The position numbers and the translations under genes are program-made. From positions 1 through 20,497 of the forward strand of contig QMQE01000025.1 of assembly GCA_003650445.1 (NCBI GenBank): a stretch of 20,497 nt of DNA, written 5' to 3'. Positions 15,871 to 20,497 of the stretch are shown piece after piece. Below the pieces are notes generated by a model. It was not told the origin of the DNA and did no database searches. It saw only the letters and a program-made list of their open reading frames with translations. Position 1 is the stretch's first letter, and each line of letters opens with the position of its first letter. This DNA is from Acidobacteriota bacterium (lineage in GTDB: Bacteria > Acidobacteriota > Holophagae > Thermotomaculales > Thermotomaculaceae).

Positions 15871-16805
15871 TGGATCGTCTGCTCCAGTGCCTGGGAAAAT
15901 GGCGTCGCAGGTCCGACACCGGCTTTTTCCATTCCAGACACATCACAGGTCCAGAACGGTGCCACAATTTCCCGGCATTTCTCAAGGTTCAACAGCGCCG
16001 GTTTCTTCGTAAAAAAAGAAAGGAGTTCCTGGCTTGCGGCAATGGGATAAATGGAAAACATGGGGATTTTTATGGTACGGACCCTACGGCCCAGCGCTTT
16101 TGCCACCGCTTCCCGGAATTCACCCCATGAAAAGAACTTTTGATATGCCACGAAAAAAGATTTTCGTTCACCGTGGAATTTCTCAGCCAGTTCAACCGTC
16201 GCGAGACAAAGATCCGGTCCATACACCAGGGAAAACCAGCGTTCCGCAAACCCCGGAAAGAGCGAAAACCCTCGGTTTGCCATCTGGATAAAGGCCAGAA
16301 TGTCCTTTTCCCCTTCGCCAAACACGGCTGGTGGCCGGACAATGGTTGCGGAGAGATTCGATGCCAGCAGGCGTTTCTCCCCAGCCAGTTTGCTCTCCCC
16401 GTAACTGCTTACCGGGTGCGGCACCGTTTCTTCGGTAACCGGCTCTTTCAATGAAGGGGAAGGGCCAATTGCGGCAAGGGAAGACATGTACACAAAATGG
16501 GCATTCGGTGTGTCCCGTTCCACCGCCGCTGCAAGATTGGCAGTCCCGATTTCATTTACCTCAAAATAGAGATGTTTTTTCCGTGCCTTTGTCAGGCCGG
16601 CAAGGTGGAAAACCGTATCTACGCCAGCGGGAACGGACAAGGTTTCCATTCGGGTAACATCCCCTTCCAGAACTTCAACGTCCAGTCCCTTCAAACGAGA
16701 CCTCTCCCTCACCAGCGCGGTGACGCGTATTCCCTGCTTCAGCAGTAATTTTGCAAGATGATGGCCGATAAAGCCTGTGGCGCCTGTCAGAAACGCATGT
16801 TTCAT
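15843..16805 (-). CDS. cerR: NAD(P)-dependent epimerase/dehydratase, putative ceramide reductase (CerR)
   Basis: Extended SDR-family oxidoreductase of 320 residues. The nucleotide-binding GATGFIG lies at 8-14, the DTVFHLAGLT block at 63-72, MSSLAAIG at 107-114 and the catalytic YGESK at 135-139 (Y135, K139). On its own this could be any sugar or steroid-type epimerase. The call rests on the tight linkage to serine palmitoyltransferase and the GNAT-like ceramide synthase: in Caulobacter and Bacteroidetes such a protein reduces the 3-keto group of 3-oxo-dihydroceramide. The ATG at 16805 overlaps the bCerS stop by ATGA. The C-terminal region, with YPIAASQELLSFFTKKPAL, may touch the membrane substrate. 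Confidence 0.78.
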   Translation of the reverse strand: MKHAFLTGATGFIGHHLAKLLLKQGIRVTALVRERSRLKGLDVEVLEGDVTRMETLSVPAGVDTVFHLAGLTKARKKHLYFEVNEIGTANLAAAVERDTPNAHFVYMSSLAAIGPSPSLKEPVTEETVPHPVSSYGESKLAGEKRLLASNLSATIVRPPAVFGEGEKDILAFIQMANRGFSLFPGFAERWFSLVYGPDLCLATVELAEKFHGERKSFFVAYQKFFSWGEFREAVAKALGRRVRTIKIPMFSIYPIAASQELLSFFTKKPALLNLEKCREIVAPFWTCDVSGMEKAGVGPATPFSQALEQTIQWYRKNNWL

Positions 16806-17911
16806 AGCGGTTTCTCGTAGAACCGGTACGTTTTGTAGCGGCGCCCCCCCACTTTTTCCGCAATATGGTTCATTACCAGGTTGTTTTCCAGAATCCAGGA
16901 CATTTCCCCCCCCTTCACCCCTTTTCGGAATGCTTCTTCGATGGTCCTGAAATAGAGGAGAAGGTCAATGCCCTGACGGCGGTATTCCGGTAGCAGGCCC
17001 ATAGTGATGACCCGAACCGTATCAATGTGTTTTTTACCGAACAGGAGCTTAAAAATACCGGTGGGAAACAGCCGTCCATTCATTTTAATCAGAATGCGGT
17101 TCAAATCCGGGAGCGTCAGGGAAAAGCCAACAGCTTTCCCGTCTTTTTCGGCAAAAAACAGGTAATCCTCGTCAAGAATCATTTTCATGTCTTTTGCCGC
17201 ATGGGTAAATTCCGCTTCCGTCATGGGGATAAACCCCCAGTTTTTTTCCCACGCTTTGTTGTAAATCTGAAATGCATCCGCGATTTCCCGTTCCAGATGT
17301 TTCAGCGATGCCTTTCGCACCGTAACCCCCGCCTTTTTCAGAATTATATCCGCCTGTTTCGTCAGTTTTTCCATCGGCAAATCTGTCATGTCAGCGTAAT
17401 AGGCATACAAATCCATTACTTTTTTCAAGCCGAAAGACTCAACCAGTCCTTCATAGTACGCGGGATTCCACGTCATCATGAAGACAGGGGGTTGGTCTGT
17501 TCCCTCCACCAGCAACCCGCATTCGTCGTTGGTGGAAAAATTTGCCGGCCCGCGCATGGCATCCATCCCCTGTTTCTTCAGCCAGTCTGCCGCCGTTGAA
17601 AGCAGAGAATGGGCCGCTCCCCGGTTGTCTTCGCAGTCAAAGAAACCGAAAAAACCGACTTTGTCCCCGTGAAATTCGTTGTGAGCATGATTTACAATGG
17701 CTGCTACCCGTCCCACAATTTTTCTGTCCTCTTCACAAAGAAAATACGTTACCTTTGCATGTTCAAAGAAGGGATTCTTTTTCGGGTTGAAAAAATCCCG
17801 GCGCTCCATCAGCAGATGAGGGACGAAATTGGGATTATCCCGGTGAAGTTTCATGGGGAAACGAATAAAGCGCTCCATGTCCGCTTTGGATTCAACCGGC
17901 CGAACATTCAT
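16802..17911 (-). CDS. bcerS: GNAT-like N-acyltransferase, putative bacterial ceramide synthase (bCerS)
   Basis: A 369-residue protein of the duplicated GNAT type. Its N-terminal half has RFPMKLHRDNPNFVPHLL, NPFFEHAKVTYFL, IVGRVAAIVNHAHNEFH and the strongly diagnostic VGFFGFFDCEDN, then RGPANFSTNDECGLLVEG and NPAYYEGL. The second GNAT core has an acetyl-CoA-like loop, GLLPEYRRQGIDLLL. These features match the family that Caulobacter and Bacteroidetes use to N-acylate 3-ketosphinganine, unrelated to eukaryotic ceramide synthases. It is joined to spt by an ATGA overlap and to the epimerase gene by another, which supports the role. Without the context only 'GNAT-family protein' would be safe. 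The acyl donor (ACP or CoA) is not visible from this window. Confidence 0.82.
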   Translation of the reverse strand: MNVRPVESKADMERFIRFPMKLHRDNPNFVPHLLMERRDFFNPKKNPFFEHAKVTYFLCEEDRKIVGRVAAIVNHAHNEFHGDKVGFFGFFDCEDNRGAAHSLLSTAADWLKKQGMDAMRGPANFSTNDECGLLVEGTDQPPVFMMTWNPAYYEGLVESFGLKKVMDLYAYYADMTDLPMEKLTKQADIILKKAGVTVRKASLKHLEREIADAFQIYNKAWEKNWGFIPMTEAEFTHAAKDMKMILDEDYLFFAEKDGKAVGFSLTLPDLNRILIKMNGRLFPTGIFKLLFGKKHIDTVRVITMGLLPEYRRQGIDLLLYFRTIEEAFRKGVKGGEMSWILENNLVMNHIAEKVGGRRYKTYRFYEKPL

Positions 17912-19113
17912 GACAGCAGCCCCATTTCTCTGCCGATTCGCTCAAAGATTTCCAGCGCCCGGTCAATCTGCTTGTCCGTGTGGGTCGCCATGAGGCTGAC
18001 CCGGATCAGGGACTGATCCGGCTGCACGGCAGGCGGCACAACGGGATTTACAAAAACTCCATTATCATTCAATTTTTTACAATATTCAAAGGTTTTCATG
18101 TAATCCCCGATTTCAACAGGAAGAATCGGTGTTTCGCTGGCACCGGTTTGAAATCCCATTTCCTTCAATCCATTTTCCATTCGTTTTGTGTTGTGCCAGA
18201 GCCGTTCCAGGCGTTCCGGTTCTTTCTCCATAATATCCAATGCCGCCATCACTGCGGCAACCATGGCCGGGGGCGGGCTGGCACTGAACATCAGTGCCCT
18301 GGCATTGTGCCGGAGATAATGAATCATATCTTTATCGGAAGCAACAAAGCCGCCGATTGCCGCAAGGGATTTGCTGAACGTGCCCATGATGAGCTGGACC
18401 CGGTCGGACATACCGAAATGCGCGGTTGAGCCCTCACCGTGCTTACCCAGAACACCGATGGAGTGCGCTTCATCCACCATCAGCAATGCGCCGCTGGCCT
18501 CCGCAATTTCCACCAGCCGCGGGATGTCGGCAATGTCTCCATCCATGGAAAAAACGCCATCCACAGCAATCAGTTTGCCAGAATCCTCCGGCAATGCCTG
18601 TACTTTTTTCTCCAGCCCCGCCATGTCGTTATGCTCATACTTGATACGGCGGCCAAATGCCAGCCTGGCCCCATCCACGATGGAGGCGTGATCCAATTTG
18701 TCAGTAATAATGTAATCGTGGGGGCCCACCAGTGCGCTGATAACACCCTGGTTCACCATAAAACCGGTGGAAAAAAGCAATGCGGATTCCTTTCCCACCA
18801 GTGCCGCAAGACGTTCCTCCAGTTCCTCATGGATTGACAGTGTGCCATTGAGGAAACGGGAACCCGCACACCCTGTTCCAAACTTCATCACAGCATCTGC
18901 GGCGGCTTTCTTCACCCTTGCATCGTTGGTTAGCCCGAGATAAGAATTAGAGCCCAGCATCAACATTTTTTTCCCGTCGATGATAACCTCAGTGTCCTGC
19001 TCAGAAGAAATGGGCCGAAAATAGGGATAAAGCCCAAGGTTCATTAACTGTTTCGCCTCTTGAAATCCCCTGACTCTCTTCAAAATCGGACTTTTCATAA
19101 CCACCCCACTCAT
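17908..19113 (-). CDS. spt: Serine palmitoyltransferase (PLP-dependent alpha-oxoamine synthase)
   Basis: Condenses serine with an acyl thioester to 3-ketosphinganine, the first step of sphingolipid synthesis. The 401-residue fold-type I enzyme has the PLP lysine K248 in GTFSKSLAAIGGF, DEAHSIGVLGKHGEG (214-228), and H142 in DKLDHASIVDG. GLYPYFRPI, GTGCAGSRFLNGTLSIHEELE and the SKSLAAIGG form of the lysine motif resemble the Bacteroidetes-type SPT. KBL, BioF and ALAS typically have SKALGAxGG, so SPT is preferred, and the neighbours agree. The ATG at 19113 has no clear ribosome site; an ATG at 19098 behind GGGGTGG may be the real start. It is the first gene of the four-gene unit. Confidence 0.88.
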   Translation of the reverse strand: MSGVVMKSPILKRVRGFQEAKQLMNLGLYPYFRPISSEQDTEVIIDGKKMLMLGSNSYLGLTNDARVKKAAADAVMKFGTGCAGSRFLNGTLSIHEELEERLAALVGKESALLFSTGFMVNQGVISALVGPHDYIITDKLDHASIVDGARLAFGRRIKYEHNDMAGLEKKVQALPEDSGKLIAVDGVFSMDGDIADIPRLVEIAEASGALLMVDEAHSIGVLGKHGEGSTAHFGMSDRVQLIMGTFSKSLAAIGGFVASDKDMIHYLRHNARALMFSASPPPAMVAAVMAALDIMEKEPERLERLWHNTKRMENGLKEMGFQTGASETPILPVEIGDYMKTFEYCKKLNDNGVFVNPVVPPAVQPDQSLIRVSLMATHTDKQIDRALEIFERIGREMGLLS

Positions 19114-19144
19114 TGAATTGTAAAAGAAACTTCCCAGTGATGTA

Positions 19145-19173
19145 AGAATACCCTACCGCAGTTGATTTCTCAA
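19145..19173 (-). promoter_or_regulatory. Sigma-70-type promoter for the sphingolipid operon
   Basis: On the minus strand TTGAGA (19168-19173) and TATTCT (19145-19150) are separated by exactly 17 bases. Transcription would begin around 19138, giving a leader of about 25-40 bases before either candidate spt start. No clear operator palindrome overlaps it. Confidence 0.6.
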
Positions 19174-19222
19174 GGTATTTTCGTTCTCTGAGTGGGCGCG
19201 GAACGTGGGCGGTAACGCCACC

Positions 19223-19258
19223 GTGAATGGTGAATAGTAGATAGTGCATGGTGAATGG
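19223..19258. repeat. GTGAATGG-type word repeat
   Basis: Four imperfect copies of a GTGAATGG/GTAGATAG-like word run from 19223 to 19258, upstream of the spt promoter. The style (short words with point changes, no transposase) matches the repeats beside map and in lpxB. Confidence 0.65.
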
Positions 19259-19310
19259 TTCAGAAATGGATAAGAAGGAATATCTGCTGATCTCCTGTCT
19301 TTACTCAGCC

Positions 19311-19339
19311 TTGTCTCCCCTTATCTCCCCTTATCTCCC
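19311..19339. repeat. Tandem 10-bp repeat (TTATCTCCCC, about 3 copies)
   Basis: Adjacent units at 19311-19320 (TTGTCTCCCC), 19321-19330 and 19331-19339, lying 36-64 bases past the stop of the FHA gene. With the repeat at 19223-19258 they take up much of the 261-base spacer (19114-19374), which otherwise holds only the spt promoter. Confidence 0.75.
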
Positions 19340-19374
19340 TGTCTTCGGTCGCTTCTCCGGCTGGCAGGATCGTT

Positions 19375-20497
19375 CTAAGAATCCAGAAAAATAAGTTCCG
19401 CCGAACCCAGCCTGATACGGCTCCCATGGGTGAGCCAGAAGGACTGGCCCATAACACCATTAACCTGAATAGAATCACTGCCATCCGGGGATTCGATCCA
19501 CCAGTTTCCGGTATCTCCAATACATACAGTGGCGTGGTAAGCCAGTACACCGATATAAGGCAATACAATATCATTATCGGACTCCGCCCCGATTTCCATG
19601 ACGCCTCCCTTCAATGGGATATTCTCGCCTCCGGGAATCACAAGACGAGGTACTGCAGAGGTTGATATATTCTCAATCACATGGGAAGCCGTGGTTAACC
19701 TTGATGCTCTTTTCGTTCGGTATTTCCACTTGATTCCCCCAATCACAATAATTACCACCAGCACGAGCCCAGCACCCGGAATCACAATTATCTGCCACGC
19801 TATACCTTGCGAATCTCCACCGGTTAAAGGCTTTCCGGGCTTTCGCCGAGCGTAGGTTCCAACCCTGCGATCATCTTCCATCATCGACGTCTGCCGCTGA
19901 AGGCCTTGCTGATAGGCGCGGGATGCGTATTTGTCTACCCGTTTACCCTGCTTTTTCAGTTGTTCCACCAGGTCTTCCCAACGATCCTGTAAATCTTTTT
20001 CCATCGTACCATTGGCCGCAACCACGGCAATCACAGCCAGGGTTTCCATTGCGTCCGAATAGACCTGACGTGCCTCCACAAAATTTTTCACTTCACTCCT
20101 GTCCATGGCCAGCATCCAGATATAGTCTGCCTTTTCTTCCCAGACAAGAAATCGACAATAACTGTCCATCAAACAACGAACAGATGCAGTTGGAATGCGG
20201 TCATTTAAGAGTTTCAATTCATCCGCGTCCATCGGAAAAATGGCGGGAGGCGCAGAATGCTTGCCGTTGGCCGACTCTCCAGCATAAGCAACAGGAAGAA
20301 TTAAATGCCTTTCCCGCACCAGTGGGTCGTCTACCGCACCAATGGCCCGATTTGTGTGAATGAATAGTTCCCCACATTCCGTCATCAGGGAAGAACAGGT
20401 GTATAGTTCTCCGAGAAAAGCAGAACCGGCATAGGCCTTATCCAGCATATCCGAAAACTTCTTAAACTTTTCCCACCATTTGAGTGCCCACACCTGC
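19375..20497 (-). CDS. Single-pass membrane protein with degenerate C-terminal FHA domain (5' end outside window)
   Basis: The frame is open to the window edge; the GTG at 20493 is probably internal, so the N-terminus is unknown. The visible 372 residues comprise a soluble, mostly helical region (about 1-225) with four cysteines that I do not recognise, one hydrophobic segment (about 232-254) followed by basic residues (KWKYRTKRASR), and a beta-rich C-terminal domain (about 281-370). That domain has the FHA outline: IGAESDNDIVLP, then AYHATVCIG, QVNGVMG and LTHGSRIRLGSAELIF. Two phosphothreonine-binding positions differ: the usual GR reads GA, and the Ser of the SxxH motif is Leu. Positive-inside logic puts the FHA domain in the cytoplasm and the first region outside. 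Confidence 0.7.
   Translation of the reverse strand, partial: QVWALKWWEKFKKFSDMLDKAYAGSAFLGELYTCSSLMTECGELFIHTNRAIGAVDDPLVRERHLILPVAYAGESANGKHSAPPAIFPMDADELKLLNDRIPTASVRCLMDSYCRFLVWEEKADYIWMLAMDRSEVKNFVEARQVYSDAMETLAVIAVVAANGTMEKDLQDRWEDLVEQLKKQGKRVDKYASRAYQQGLQRQTSMMEDDRRVGTYARRKPGKPLTGGDSQGIAWQIIVIPGAGLVLVVIIVIGGIKWKYRTKRASRLTTASHVIENISTSAVPRLVIPGGENIPLKGGVMEIGAESDNDIVLPYIGVLAYHATVCIGDTGNWWIESPDGSDSIQVNGVMGQSFWLTHGSRIRLGSAELIFLDS

Noticed and set aside
15843..16805. Alternative call as a sugar nucleotide epimerase
   Set aside because: Motifs alone allow it, but both neighbours overlap it and belong to a ceramide route, and no glycosyltransferase or sugar nucleotide gene adjoins. Kept only as a residual possibility.
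17908..19113. Alternative call as BioF, KBL or 5-aminolevulinate synthase
   Set aside because: The SKSLAAIGG lysine motif, the GLYPYFRPI region and the adjacent ceramide-type genes favour serine palmitoyltransferase. No biotin, threonine or haem genes are nearby.
19001..19249. Minus-strand frame of 82 codons between the FHA gene and spt
   Set aside because: It reads through the GTGAATGG word repeat, the promoter and the start of spt out of frame. It has no ribosome site or family match.

Overview
The window looks like chromosome from a Gram-negative bacterium. It carries lipid A genes (lpxB, an msbA-type flippase, a DUF374 acyltransferase) next to a core cluster (yicC, remA, gmk, rpoZ, coaBC, def, fmt) that I know best from Bacillus subtilis and other non-Proteobacteria. 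RemA argues against Bacteroidetes proper. Lipid A, RemA, sphingolipid genes and a large FN3 surface protein together suggest an FCB-like candidate lineage (Marinimicrobia, Calditrichaeota or KSB1 type) or a deltaproteobacterium-like group. This placement is inference. I see no rRNA, tRNA, CRISPR array, integrase or insertion sequence.

Layout. (1) 1-3504, plus strand: the 3' part of a large secreted or surface protein with seven FN3 domains and four copies of a second repeat domain, closed by a strong, probably bidirectional terminator at 3509-3540. (2) 3738-14856, minus strand: a compact housekeeping and envelope operon. In transcription order it is a small membrane protein, def, fmt, lpxB, msbA, a DUF374 acyltransferase, yicC, remA, gmk, rpoZ, coaBC, a family 4 uracil-DNA glycosylase, yigZ and map. 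Most junctions overlap by 1 to 38 bases. A consensus-like promoter (TTGTCA-18-TATAAT) lies just before the first gene. (3) 14971-19113, minus strand: four overlapping genes that read as a ceramide pathway: serine palmitoyltransferase, a GNAT-like bacterial ceramide synthase, a ceramide reductase-type epimerase/dehydratase, and an AUR1-like PAP2 membrane enzyme that may add or remove the head group. They have their own promoter (TTGAGA-17-TATTCT). (4) 19375-20497, minus strand: the C-terminal part of a single-pass membrane protein with a degenerate FHA domain.

How the genes work together. Region 3 should make dihydroceramide from serine and acyl thioesters, and perhaps a phosphosphingolipid. 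The next operon makes and exports lipid A, so two outer-leaflet lipid systems sit back to back. The same operon holds the whole N-terminal methionine cycle (fmt formylates, def deformylates, map removes Met), plus nucleotide and CoA metabolism and an RNA polymerase subunit.

The most unusual non-gene signal is a set of short, low-complexity tandem 'word' repeats in three places: 3' of map, between fmt and the conserved part of lpxB, and between the FHA gene and the sphingolipid operon. In lpxB the repeats stay in frame behind a well-placed Shine-Dalgarno and a TTG start, so they may be translated as an N-terminal extension of about 75 residues.
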